From Pseudomonadota bacterium (GTDB lineage Bacteria; Pseudomonadota; Gammaproteobacteria; Burkholderiales; Casimicrobiaceae): a stretch of DNA of 57,298 nt. Where the stretch lies: positions 1 to 57,298 of the forward strand of contig WQUA01000011.1 of NCBI GenBank assembly GCA_009786025.1, given 5' to 3'. The notes beneath the pieces are model-generated. The model did no database searches and had not been told where the DNA came from. It worked only from the letters and a program-made list of their open reading frames with translations. Position numbers and translations under genes: made by a program. Within the stretch, counting starts at the first letter, position 1. Every line of letters starts with the position of its first letter. Of the stretch, positions 26,129 to 34,549 are shown piece by piece.

Positions 26129-26143
26129 GTCAGACCTCCGGGA

Positions 26144-27343
26144 TCAAGGTTCAGCGGGTTGGAAGGAAATATCAGCAACGACAATTTCAGCGTAACTGGG
26201 AAAGCGCAGCGGCGGGCCCCAGGTGCCGAGGCCGCAGGTGACGATCAGCGAATAATCTCCCTGCGTCAGCAGCCCCCACGAATCTTTAAAAAGAGCTTTA
26301 ACGATGATGTTAAGAGGGAAAAACTGGCCGCCGTGCGTATGGCCGGAAAATTGCAAGTCGATTTTTTGCGCAACAGCTTCGTCGATTTCGTGCGGCTGGT
26401 GGTCGAGCAGAATCCATGGCATCGCCGGATCAGCGCGCGCCGCCAGCACAGCGAGCGGCGCCCGCTCATCGACGATATCCGACGACACGCCCGGTGGCAA
26501 TGTGCGGGAACCGCGAGCGCGATCATCGCGGCCAATCAGAGTGATGCCCGGCTCTTCGAGATAAAGGACTTCGTCGCGCAAGACGTGCATATTGGAGCGG
26601 GTATAAGCATCGATATTACGTTTCGGCGATTCACCGTAGTAGTCGTGGTTGCTCATGATGGTATAGACACCGTAACGGCTTTTGAGTTCCCCCAGAAGGC
26701 GCGGCATTTCCTGCTCGAAATACGGCTTGACCGAGCTGTCGATGGTGTCGCCGGTGATGAAGATCATATCCGGTTGCAGGCGGTTGACGCGCGCGACCGC
26801 CTCCTGCATCAACGCTATGGAACTGTAGCGGCTAATGTGCAAATCGGAAAGCTGAACGATGCGTAATTGTGTCGCCCCGTTTTTCAACGGTTTATGAACG
26901 GTCAGCGAAAAATGTGTTTCGCGCGGCGTGTGTGCGCGATAAAAACCAACAACCGTCAACAGGATGATAATCCCAAGCATCAGGAAGCCGAGGTGATGCG
27001 GGTGCTGGCGAACATACGCGTACATGGCCTGCAAAAAAGGCAAACGGCGGATGATCAGACCGAACATATCGGCGATAAACACCGTCGCCAATCCCATCAC
27101 CAGCGCGCCGTACAGAACGGCGGAGGCCAGAAGCAACCACGGTGGCAACTCCACGCCGAGTCGGCGGCTGAAAAAATGAACGAGCGGAAAGCTCATCACG
27201 ATCACCGCGACAAGCGGCCAGAACACATACCAGAGCATCAGCCGTGACGGCAACACGCCGCCGAAGGCCCAGCGAAAGCGCCAGCCCAGATAAGCGCCCA
27301 GAACAGCCTGAGCGGCGAGCAGGATGAGAAAAAAATAGTTCAT
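26144..27343 (-). CDS. membrane-anchored metallophosphoesterase
   Basis: A calcineurin-like phosphoesterase of the YaeI/YkuE type attached to the inner membrane. The 399-residue protein has four predicted membrane segments in the first 130 residues (start MNYFFLILLAAQAVLGAYLG). The binuclear-metal motifs follow: RIVQLSDLHISR (DxH), FITGDTIDSS (GDxxD), IMSNHDYYGE (GNHD-type, with Ser replacing Gly), ILLDHQPHEID, and LQFSGHTHGGQFFP (GHxH). Family members act on lipid-linked or cyclic phosphates, but the substrate here is unknown. It is the first gene of a probable two-gene unit with guaC. Confidence 0.93.
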   Translation of the reverse strand: MNYFFLILLAAQAVLGAYLGWRFRWAFGGVLPSRLMLWYVFWPLVAVIVMSFPLVHFFSRRLGVELPPWLLLASAVLYGALVMGLATVFIADMFGLIIRRLPFLQAMYAYVRQHPHHLGFLMLGIIILLTVVGFYRAHTPRETHFSLTVHKPLKNGATQLRIVQLSDLHISRYSSIALMQEAVARVNRLQPDMIFITGDTIDSSVKPYFEQEMPRLLGELKSRYGVYTIMSNHDYYGESPKRNIDAYTRSNMHVLRDEVLYLEEPGITLIGRDDRARGSRTLPPGVSSDIVDERAPLAVLAARADPAMPWILLDHQPHEIDEAVAQKIDLQFSGHTHGGQFFPLNIIVKALFKDSWGLLTQGDYSLIVTCGLGTWGPPLRFPSYAEIVVADISFQPAEP

Positions 27344-27689
27344 GAAAAGAAGCTTATGGCAATCGGTTCCAGCCGGAAGGATATGGATTGTACGTTAATG
27401 AAAAAAATCTTCTACGGAACTCAAGCATGGCAGAACTTATATCCTCCTGAAACATCCGTTGACCGCTTGTAAGCATATAGAAAATCGCATGGTAGCGTGC
27501 TTTAGCCCCTTTTTTTACCCTGCCCCTATTGGGCGGGCGCGCTTCGTACTCGCCTGCACAACCGAAGTTTTCAGGATCATAACGGCTGATTACAATGGTA
27601 TGGTTTTTTAATAAAAGCGCCGGATTGCCGTCTTTCAGGTTTATCATAGTACCTTTACATGCTTTTGATGGCGACCCAGGAGATTTTGT
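27344..27689. other. intergenic region with structured repeat copy B and promoter for the flavocytochrome
   Basis: No gene is seen. Copy B of the structured repeat is at 27463-27542. The distal part (27580-27680) is AT-richer and should hold the promoter of the cytochrome gene; AGGAG at 27680-27684 is its ribosome-binding site. I found no convincing FNR-type TTGAT-n4-ATCAA site by eye. Confidence 0.5.
27463..27542. repeat. structured ~75-bp repeat, copy B
   Basis: Aligns with 24449-24524 over about 75 bases with roughly three quarters identity by eye. The central CGCATGGTAGCG hairpin and the following run of seven T are kept, while the outer stem is weaker than in copy A. Confidence 0.6.
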
Positions 27690-28193
27690 ATGTATTTTTG
27701 TACGCATTTCAAAGCAAGGACGAGAACAGCACGCGCTTTCCGCTGGCTTGCCCTCATGGTTTTTGCCACAGGGTTTGCAGCAGGGTCTGGCGCAATGGCG
27801 CAGGCCGCGGGGCAAACGAAGTTGAGCGCCGAAGACGCCGAGCTGGTCAAAAAAGCAACAGCGGATGTCGCAATGCCGACACATCTGGCGGGCATCCATG
27901 TCAACAAGTTGAAGCTCGATTGCAAGGCGTGTCACCGCGATAACCCGGTACCCGACGATACAGCAAGCAAGGTCAACGCTAGTTGCATAACTTGCCACGG
28001 TGGCTACGACAAGATGGCGGAGGTCAGCAAGAAAAAGGGCAAGAACCCGGACATCAATGCTCATGGCTCGCACCTCGGTCCGGAAATCGGCTGTACGACC
28101 TGCCATCAGGGGCATAAGGAATCGAAAACGTATTGCCTGTATTGCCATACCAATTTCGACCTGCCGATTCCCGGCGGCACTGCCAAAAAATAA
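27690..28193 (+). CDS. tetraheme cytochrome c, flavocytochrome c3 small subunit type
   Basis: A periplasmic electron carrier of 167 residues. After an N-terminal hydrophobic segment (FRWLALMVFATGFAAGSGAMA, a Sec-type signal with AMA cleavage) it has four CxxCH haem sites: CKACH (78-82), CITCH (99-103), CTTCH (135-139) and CLYCH (149-153). Additional His (HLAGIH, NAHGSHLG, QGH) can serve as distal ligands. The spacing resembles the haem domain of Shewanella-type flavocytochrome c3 fumarate reductases. The flavoprotein gene follows 14 bases later, so the two form one electron-transfer unit, probably fed by a quinol-oxidising CymA/NapC-type protein encoded elsewhere. Confidence 0.93.
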   Translation: MYFCTHFKARTRTARAFRWLALMVFATGFAAGSGAMAQAAGQTKLSAEDAELVKKATADVAMPTHLAGIHVNKLKLDCKACHRDNPVPDDTASKVNASCITCHGGYDKMAEVSKKKGKNPDINAHGSHLGPEIGCTTCHQGHKESKTYCLYCHTNFDLPIPGGTAKK

Positions 28194-28207
28194 GTAGTGA
28201 GGAGAAA

Positions 28208-29656
28208 ATGATGGATCGACGTCATGTACTGAAAATAGGCGCAGCAACCGCGCTTCTGACGGGCAGCCCAGCAGTGTTGGCCAAGCGCTCGGATGAAAGC
28301 GCCGATGTCGTGGTGGTCGGCTCAGGCGGCGCCGGATTGACCGCGGCGATTACCGCTTTTGATTTGGGCGTGAAAGTCATCGTGCTGGAGAAGATGCCGA
28401 TCACCGGCGGCAATACCCAATTGTCCGCCGGCGGTATGAATGCTGCAGAGACGGTGATTCAGAAGAAAAAAGGCGTCGAAGACAGTTGGAAAACCATGTA
28501 CGACGACACGATGAAAGGCGGCAAGAACATCAACAACCCGCAACTGGTCGAAATCCTCGCCAAAAACTCGGCCGGCTCGATCGACTTTCTGTTGTCGCTC
28601 GGCGCCGATGTGACCGACCTCGGACGAATGGCAGGCGCCAGCGTTAATCGCACCCACCGCCCAACCGGCGGTGAAGCCGTCGGCCATAATCTCGTCCACA
28701 CTTTGCGACAGAACGCAATCAAACGCGGCTTGGACGTGCGCACAGGCGCGCGGGTGCTGAAAATTTTGAGCGATAAACAAGGAAAAGTCGCCGGTGTCGA
28801 GGCCGAAGACCGCAACGGCCGAAAATACAAGATCAACGCGCCAGTCGTTATCCTGGCATGCGGCGGTTTTTCCGCAAATCTTGAACGCGTCACCAAATAC
28901 CGTCCCGAATACGCCGGTTTTTCCAGCACCAACCAACCGGGCGCAACAGGCGATGGCCTTGATCTGGCGGCGGCGCTGGGCGCCAAGTTGATTGATATGG
29001 AACAGATTCAAATCCATCCGACGCAAGCCGCCGGCAGCAAGATACTGATTACCGAAGCAGTACGCGGTAATGGTGCAATCATGGTCAACCGCGAAGGCAA
29101 GCGCTTCGTTGATGAATTGACGACGCGCGATGCGGCGTCTGCGGCCGTGTTGAAACAAACCGGCAAGAGCGCTTTTCTGCTTTTCGACCAAGATATTCGC
29201 AAGAGCTTGAAGCAGATTGAAGGGTATTACCATCTTGAACTGGTCAAAGAAGGCGAAACGCCGCAGGAGTTGGCCAAAGCATGCGGGATTACCGACGGCG
29301 GCGCGCTGGCGGCGACGATCAAAAAATACAACGACTACCAGGCCGCCAAAAAAGACGAGGAGTTCGGCCGCGCCGATATGCCGCGCCCGATTAAAACCGC
29401 CAAGTTCGCAGCGATTGAAATTCGCCCAGGAATTCACTACACGATGGGCGGCGTCAAAATCGATACGAAAACGCGAGCACTTCGCGCGAAAGACGAACAG
29501 CCGATTCCGGGTTTGTACGGCGCTGGCGAAGTCACCGGCGGTGTTCACGGCGCCAATCGGTTAGGCGGCAATTCCATTTCGGAGACCATTACCTTTGGCC
29601 GTATCGCCGGCGCCGAAGCCGCCGCTTATGCCAAAGCAGCGAGAAAGAAAGTCTGA
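28208..29656 (+). CDS. periplasmic flavoprotein of a flavocytochrome c (fumarate-reductase family)
   Basis: An FAD-containing reductase of 482 residues, partner of the tetraheme cytochrome. The start at 28208 follows GAGGAG by 3-4 bases. DRRHVLKIGAATALLTGSPAVLA is a Tat-like signal, so it is folded and loaded with FAD before export. The FAD site is VVVVGSGGAGLTAAI. Family blocks include MPITGGNTQLSAGGMNAAET, NRTHRPTGGEAVGHNLVHTL, MEQIQIHPTQ, EAVRGNGAIMVNREGKRFVDEL and the C-terminal GLYGAGEVTGGVHGANRLGG with conserved catalytic His/Arg. Fumarate is the default substrate, but relatives reduce urocanate, methacrylate or arylacrylates; the sequence alone does not decide. Confidence 0.9.
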   Translation: MMDRRHVLKIGAATALLTGSPAVLAKRSDESADVVVVGSGGAGLTAAITAFDLGVKVIVLEKMPITGGNTQLSAGGMNAAETVIQKKKGVEDSWKTMYDDTMKGGKNINNPQLVEILAKNSAGSIDFLLSLGADVTDLGRMAGASVNRTHRPTGGEAVGHNLVHTLRQNAIKRGLDVRTGARVLKILSDKQGKVAGVEAEDRNGRKYKINAPVVILACGGFSANLERVTKYRPEYAGFSSTNQPGATGDGLDLAAALGAKLIDMEQIQIHPTQAAGSKILITEAVRGNGAIMVNREGKRFVDELTTRDAASAAVLKQTGKSAFLLFDQDIRKSLKQIEGYYHLELVKEGETPQELAKACGITDGGALAATIKKYNDYQAAKKDEEFGRADMPRPIKTAKFAAIEIRPGIHYTMGGVKIDTKTRALRAKDEQPIPGLYGAGEVTGGVHGANRLGGNSISETITFGRIAGAEAAAYAKAARKKV

Positions 29657-29679
29657 TTCCTGCCCGGGAAATGAGCTAC

Positions 29680-29712
29680 AAAAAAGGCTGCGCCATAAAC
29701 GCAGCTTTTTTT
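29680..29712 (+). terminator. intrinsic terminator after the flavocytochrome operon
   Basis: Stem GCTGCG / CGCAGC (29687-29692 and 29700-29705) with A-run before and TTTTTTT after. Confidence 0.9.
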
Positions 29713-29973
29713 ACCCGTGCCGGGGCTTTCTTGATGTTCCGACCTCGCCCTATTCATCGTGGATGTAGCAGGATAAGAGCTTACTCTTTCCCCCGCTTGC
29801 GGGAAGTTGGGAATAGGCGCTAACGGGAAAGGTGAATAGATTGGGAGCTCGCGCCCCTTCTTTCGCCTATGCGAACGACACAACGCCATGATACGTCACC
29901 TCTTCCTCAAGCGAGAGAAGCTCAATCGTTGACGGGAACGGCGATACAATATCTTTTTTCATAAGGGTATCTC
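29713..29973. repeat. intergenic region with CCCCCGCTTGCGGG repeat
   Basis: TCTTTCCCCCGCTTGCGGGA (from 29785) and TAACGGGAAAGG (to about 29832) form an imperfect palindrome of the family seen at 9408. No gene is seen. The last 40 bases lead into the esterase gene. Confidence 0.5.
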
Positions 29974-30657
29974 ATGACTGAATCAGCGCCGCTTTCTCCC
30001 ATTGAAATCGAAACGCAGCCGAATCCCGACGCTGCGGTCATCTGGATGCACGGCTTGGGCGACAGCGGTTACGGTTGGTCTTCGGAAGTGTACGCGCTGG
30101 AGTTACCGCGGACGGCGCGTATCCGTTTTCTGTTTCCGAATGCGCCGATGATGCCGATAACGATCAATCAGGGATACCGGATGCGCGCCTGGTACGATGT
30201 TGTCGGCAGCGATTTGAGATCGCGCGTTGACATCGACGGAATGCGAGCTTCGCAGAAAAGCATCGAAGCGTTGCTACAACATGAGTACCGCCGCGGAATT
30301 GCGCCGTCGCGGACAGTGCTGGCAGGGTTTTCGCAGGGCGGCGCACTGGCGTTGTTCGCGGGCTTGCGGCATCCGGAGCGACTGGCGGGCATTGTGGCGT
30401 TGTCAACGTATCTGATTGGTGTTGAAACGCTGGCGCAGGAAGCAAGCGCCGCCAACCAGCAAACGCCGATTTTTATGGCGCACGGCACGATTGACCCGGT
30501 GGTATTGCCACAGTGGGGAGAGACGTCGCGCGAGGCGTTGCGCGAGCGCCATTATGAAGTCGAGTGGCGGACGTACCCGATGCCGCATTCGGCGACGGAA
30601 CAGGAATTGCGGGATGTCGGCGCGTTTCTGGCGCGCGTGCTGCCTGCGCTGAAGTAA
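29974..30657 (+). CDS. carboxylesterase, phospholipase/carboxylesterase family
   Basis: An alpha/beta hydrolase of 227 residues (EstB/YpfH type, cytosolic, broad specificity for short acyl esters). Signs are VIWMHGLGDSGYGW near the start (oxyanion region), FPNAPMMPITINQGYRMRAW with WYD, the nucleophile elbow VLAGFSQGGALALFAGL (Ser), MAHGTIDPVVLP (Asp) and YPMPHSATEQE (His). No signal peptide. The MFS gene begins 23 bases later on the same strand. Confidence 0.94.
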   Translation: MTESAPLSPIEIETQPNPDAAVIWMHGLGDSGYGWSSEVYALELPRTARIRFLFPNAPMMPITINQGYRMRAWYDVVGSDLRSRVDIDGMRASQKSIEALLQHEYRRGIAPSRTVLAGFSQGGALALFAGLRHPERLAGIVALSTYLIGVETLAQEASAANQQTPIFMAHGTIDPVVLPQWGETSREALRERHYEVEWRTYPMPHSATEQELRDVGAFLARVLPALK

Positions 30658-30680
30658 CCTGTTTCGAGATCGAATAAAAC

Positions 30681-31877
30681 ATGTCGCTCGCCGCTGTATT
30701 ACGTTCACAGGATTTCCGTGTTACCGGGACGGTCGGCCTGGCGCACGGCGCTTCTCATTTTTTCCAACTGGCAATTCCGCCGCTTTTTCCACTGCTGCGC
30801 GGAGATTTCAATGTTTCGTGGACCGCGCTGGGTTTCATGATGACCCTGTTTTATATCGCCAGCGGCGCCACTCAATTTTTTTCCGGCATGCTGGTTGATC
30901 GCTTCGGCGCTCGACCGATACTAATCGGTGGCCTGTTTCTGCTGGCGGGAGGAACTCTGGCCTGCGCGCTGGCGCCAAACATCGTCGTGTTTTATGCGCT
31001 GGCGGTATTGATCGGCGTCGGCAACGGCACACTCCACCCCTGCGATTTCGCCGTAATGAACGCCAACATCCATGAACGTCATCTGGGCTACGCCTACGCT
31101 GTCCACGGCGTCGGCGGTAATATCGGCTGGGCGTTGGCGCCGGTCACGAGTTATGCATTGTCGGCACATTTCGGTTGGCGCGGCGCATTGCTGATCATGG
31201 GAATCGCCGGTTTGCTGGTACTGGCGCTGGTCGTTTCGCAGCGCCGTTTGCTGAATTCAGAAAGAACACAGACCGTCACTATCGGGGAAAAAACATTGAA
31301 GCCAGCAGCGAGTTGGTGGCAGTGGGCAACGATTATGTGTTTTCTTTTCTTCGTGTTGCAATCGTTCTCCAGCAGCGGTATTTCCTCATTCACGCCGTCG
31401 ATCCTGCATGAAGGTTTTTCGTTAACGCTGGCGCTGTCAACGTCAGCGGTGACGACGTATCTGTCAGCCTCCATGTTCGGTACCCTGACCGGCGGCCTGG
31501 TGGCGACGCGCACATCGCGACATGTCCATGTCGCCGCAGGCGGATTGGTGATTGCAGCATTGTCGGCGATTCTGGTTTTTCTCATCACAGGTTCGCCACT
31601 AACGTTGCTGGTATGCTTTGCCGTAATGGGGTTTTCAATAGGTATCACCGGACCGTCGCGCGACATGATTGTGCGCAGCGTCACCCCCAAAGGAATGGCC
31701 GGGCGCGTTTATGGTTTTGTCTATACGGGAATGGATGTAGGCTCGATGCTGGCGCCACTCCTGCTCGGCGCGCTGCTCGATCACAATCTGGGAAAAGGCG
31801 CTTATGCGGTCATCGCCGCAGCGCTGGCGCTGGCGATTCTGACGGTGGTGAAAGTACACCGCCCAACATCGGAGTAA
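30681..31877 (+). CDS. MFS transporter
   Basis: A 398-residue inner-membrane protein with about 12 membrane segments. The loop-2/3 motif appears as FSGMLVDRFGARPILIGGL, the GxLxDRxGxR signature. Other features are IGVGNGTLHPCDFAVMNANI and the second-half RDMIVRSVTPKGMAGRVYGF. This pattern resembles the FSR/NarK-like or uncharacterised MFS branch; the substrate is not predictable. It follows the esterase closely and precedes a GST gene by 70 bases, suggesting a small unit. Confidence 0.92.
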   Translation: MSLAAVLRSQDFRVTGTVGLAHGASHFFQLAIPPLFPLLRGDFNVSWTALGFMMTLFYIASGATQFFSGMLVDRFGARPILIGGLFLLAGGTLACALAPNIVVFYALAVLIGVGNGTLHPCDFAVMNANIHERHLGYAYAVHGVGGNIGWALAPVTSYALSAHFGWRGALLIMGIAGLLVLALVVSQRRLLNSERTQTVTIGEKTLKPAASWWQWATIMCFLFFVLQSFSSSGISSFTPSILHEGFSLTLALSTSAVTTYLSASMFGTLTGGLVATRTSRHVHVAAGGLVIAALSAILVFLITGSPLTLLVCFAVMGFSIGITGPSRDMIVRSVTPKGMAGRVYGFVYTGMDVGSMLAPLLLGALLDHNLGKGAYAVIAAALALAILTVVKVHRPTSE

Positions 31878-31947
31878 TATCAAAAAAGGCGCACCCCGGT
31901 TTATGCTGTGGCGCACCAGGAGTAACACTTCATGAAGAAGGAGAGCA

Positions 31948-32577
31948 ATGATGATTGATCTTTATTACTGGCCGACGCCGAACGGTCACAAGATTACGAT
32001 TTTTCTTGAGGAGGCGGGATTGGCGTACCGCGTCAAGCCGATCGATATTCACAAAGACGCGCAGTTTGATCCGGCATTTCTCAAAATCGCGCCGAACAAT
32101 AAAATTCCGGCAATCGTCGATCATGCGCCTGCTGATAACGGCGGGCCGGTCACGCTATTCGAGTCGGGAGCGATCCTGCTGTATCTGGCGGATAAAACGA
32201 AGCGCTTCATCCCGCAGGATTTGCGTGGCCGCAACGCCTGCATTCAATGGCTTTTCTGGCAGATGGCCGGGCTAGGCCCGATGCTCGGTCAAAACCACCA
32301 TTTTCGTCATTACGCACCGGAGAAAGTGCCCTACGGTATTGAACGCTATACGAAGGAAACAACACGCCTTTACGGCGTGCTCGACCGGCAGTTGCAAGAG
32401 CGCGATTACATCGTTGGCGATTACACGATTGCAGACATGGCGTGTTATCCGTGGATCGCACCCGAACGACAAGGGCAAAACATCGGCGATTTCCCGAATC
32501 TCGCACGCTGGAAAGAACGAATCGCCGCGCGCGAAGCGGTGGCGCGGGCGTATCGGGCAGCGGAGACGATGCCATAA
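31948..32577 (+). CDS. glutathione S-transferase, Nu/Ure2-like (YfcG type)
   Basis: A thioredoxin-fold N-terminal domain and helical C-terminal domain, 209 residues. It starts IDLYYWPTPNGHKITIFLEE, with the TPNG motif that in YfcG/Nu-class proteins coordinates glutathione through Thr and Asn. NKIPAIVDH (cis-Pro) and LFESGAILLYLADK (glutathione gamma-Glu contact) follow. These proteins typically show disulfide-bond reductase activity with glutathione. ATG ATG at the start; AAGGAGAG lies 5-8 bases upstream. Confidence 0.93.
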   Translation: MMIDLYYWPTPNGHKITIFLEEAGLAYRVKPIDIHKDAQFDPAFLKIAPNNKIPAIVDHAPADNGGPVTLFESGAILLYLADKTKRFIPQDLRGRNACIQWLFWQMAGLGPMLGQNHHFRHYAPEKVPYGIERYTKETTRLYGVLDRQLQERDYIVGDYTIADMACYPWIAPERQGQNIGDFPNLARWKERIAAREAVARAYRAAETMP

Positions 32578-33145
32578 GTCCGCCGTTGAGTCGTTGACGA
32601 ATGAACCGCGAAGAACGCAAAGAGTACAGAATTCTCACGCGAAGGCGCAAAGAAAAACAAACGCCGTTCTGCAACGCGCCGCTACGCGCAGAATGACACA
32701 TTCTTTACCGCGCCTCCGCTTGAGATGCAAACGCCGCCATTGCGAGCGCAGCGAAGCAATTTAGAAAAGGTGTGCAACGAAAAAACATGGGATTGCTTCG
32801 TCACTTTTGTTCCTCGCAATGAAGTCTTTCTGGTAGCTGATCCCTGGGTAACCCCATCCCCCTTTTAGAAGAGCGCTTTTCTTCTTCACGGCTTCGCGCC
32901 TTCGCGTGAGGCCAAGACGTCGCGGTTTCCCGCCACGCTTCGCTCGTGGCTAAAAGACTGCTCACCCGCGACCTACGACGAAGTTCTGACCTCTGTCTCC
33001 GGATGGCGCTTTGTTTCGCCGCAAGTGTTGTATTTCTGGCGGTCGATACCAGGGTTTCAATATCCGGACCTCATTAACCACACCGATCGTCAGGTTATCT
33101 GACCTATAATCGCCCCTCACTTTCAATACTCGCGCGGAAGAAGTC
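32578..33145. repeat. second mosaic of dispersed repeats
   Basis: No gene is seen in 568 bases. Recognisable units are GCGAAGAACGCAAAGAG (32608-32624) and GCGAAGGCGCAAAGAAAAA (32639-32657). Next are TTCTGCAACGCG...CGCAGAATGAC (32667-32697) and CATTGCGAGCGCAGCGAAGC (32738-32757), with its inverted partner GATTGCTTCG...TCCTCGCAATGA (32790-32822). The last are CCCCATCCCCC (32852-32862), GGCTTCGCGCCTTCGCGTGA (32890-32909) and TTCTGACCTCTG (32984-32995). The same families occur at 10176-10585. Confidence 0.7.
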
Positions 33146-34492
33146 ATGAAAAGGATCAAGTGGATTTATGGAGTTTTGTTTACCGCGCTGACAGTATTGT
33201 GGCTGTTTGCTGAACAGCCCTGGGCGCAAGGCTATGATAATTTTTTCCAGCTCCGTCACATCGTCATTCATTACACGGGGTTTCTCGCCATCGGGGCGAT
33301 GAGCGCCACGATGATGCTGGCGATCCGGCCGGCGAGGCTAGAGCCCTGGCTCGGTGGACTGGACAAGACGTATCGGCTGCACAAATGGCTGGGCGTGACT
33401 GCGGCAGCAGTGGGGGCGGTGCACTGGTTGTGGGCGGCAGTCGTGAGGTGGGTAGTGGAATGGGGATGGCTGAAGCACCCGCAAAGTGCTTCCGGGCTGG
33501 AACTCGAGCCGTCGATACAGGAGTTTTTTCAGGAATTTCGGCCAATAGCTGTACTGGTGGTCGAGTGGACGTTTTACGCTGTGGTTGTGCTGGTCGTACT
33601 GGCCGTGATCAAACGGCTCCCGTACCGGTATTTCTTTAAAACGCACCGCTTCATCGCCGTTGCTTACCTGGTGTTCGTGTTTCATTCGATATTTCTGATC
33701 AAGTTTTCTTTCTGGACATCTTTCTCTCCGATAGCCATGTTTTCTTTGCTGCTGATGGTTGGAGGGACGGTCGCTGCGATATTGAGCTTGACGCGCCGGA
33801 TCGGCCACCACCGCCGGGCGCTCGGCAAGGTGGAAGCGCTGGAGTATCTTGGCGACGGCTCGCTACGGGTCAATATCCGGTTGCCCCGCGACCACTGGGA
33901 TGGCCATAACGCCGGACAATTCGCGTTCGTGCGGTTCTACGACGGCAACGACAAGGAGGCGCACCCATTCACGATTTCTTCGGCCTGGAAAAACGACGGA
34001 GAGCTACGCTTTTATGTGAAGAACCTCGGCGACTATACCGGCCACCTGCCGAGGACGCTGAAAGAGGGTGATCGTGCCGCCGTCGAAGGGCCTTACGGTT
34101 GTTTCAAGTTCGAGAGCGACAGCCCCCGGCAGATCTGGGTGGCGGGCGGCATCGGCATTACGCCGTTTCTGGCACGGCTGGAGGAACTGGCCCACCGCGG
34201 TTCGAGGAACAATGCAATCGATCTGTTTTTCTGTGTCAGAAACCCTGATGAGGCCTTCGTCAAAAACCTGGAACAGCTTGCCGGGGAAACTGGCGTGAAA
34301 CTGTGGGTGGTTGTCGATGGTCGCGACCCGCTGCTGAATGCCGACCGGATTTGCGCCGAAGTACCGGAATGGCGGAACGCTTCTGTGTGGTTCTGCGGCC
34401 CGGCCAGGTTTGGCCATGTGCTGCGGGAAGGATTGCGGGCATGCGGCTTCGACACCCGGCATTTCCACCGGGAATTGTTCGAGATGCGCTGA
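33146..34492 (+). CDS. ferric-reductase-like transmembrane flavocytochrome
   Basis: A 448-residue NOX/FRE-type protein: N-terminal membrane haem domain followed by an FAD/NAD(P)H-reductase domain. Two bis-His pairs are spaced as in ferric reductases: HKWLGVTAAAVGAVH and HRFIAVAYLVFVFH in separate helices, enough for two b haems. The reductase part has HPFTISSAW (FAD), GPYGCFKF, VAGGIGITPFLARLEEL (NAD(P) binding) and the ending VWFCGPARFGHVLREGL. It would move electrons from cytosolic NAD(P)H across the membrane. The electron acceptor could be ferric chelates, oxygen or a periplasmic partner; none is encoded next to it. Confidence 0.9.
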   Translation: MKRIKWIYGVLFTALTVLWLFAEQPWAQGYDNFFQLRHIVIHYTGFLAIGAMSATMMLAIRPARLEPWLGGLDKTYRLHKWLGVTAAAVGAVHWLWAAVVRWVVEWGWLKHPQSASGLELEPSIQEFFQEFRPIAVLVVEWTFYAVVVLVVLAVIKRLPYRYFFKTHRFIAVAYLVFVFHSIFLIKFSFWTSFSPIAMFSLLLMVGGTVAAILSLTRRIGHHRRALGKVEALEYLGDGSLRVNIRLPRDHWDGHNAGQFAFVRFYDGNDKEAHPFTISSAWKNDGELRFYVKNLGDYTGHLPRTLKEGDRAAVEGPYGCFKFESDSPRQIWVAGGIGITPFLARLEELAHRGSRNNAIDLFFCVRNPDEAFVKNLEQLAGETGVKLWVVVDGRDPLLNADRICAEVPEWRNASVWFCGPARFGHVLREGLRACGFDTRHFHRELFEMR

Positions 34493-34549
34493 TGGGTGGG
34501 GGCGCTGAATCGCCATCGGCGATTCAGCGCGTTCGAAATTTTGTCGTAT

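Noticed and set aside
27354-28247. A 297-codon minus-strand frame over the cytochrome gene
   Set aside because: The plus-strand reading has four CxxCH motifs and a signal peptide; the antisense frame has no family features.
28322-29548. A 408-codon open frame on the minus strand, antisense to the flavoprotein gene
   Set aside because: It is a mirror of the GC-rich coding sequence; the plus-strand frame has clear FAD motifs and a Tat signal, and the antisense product resembles nothing.
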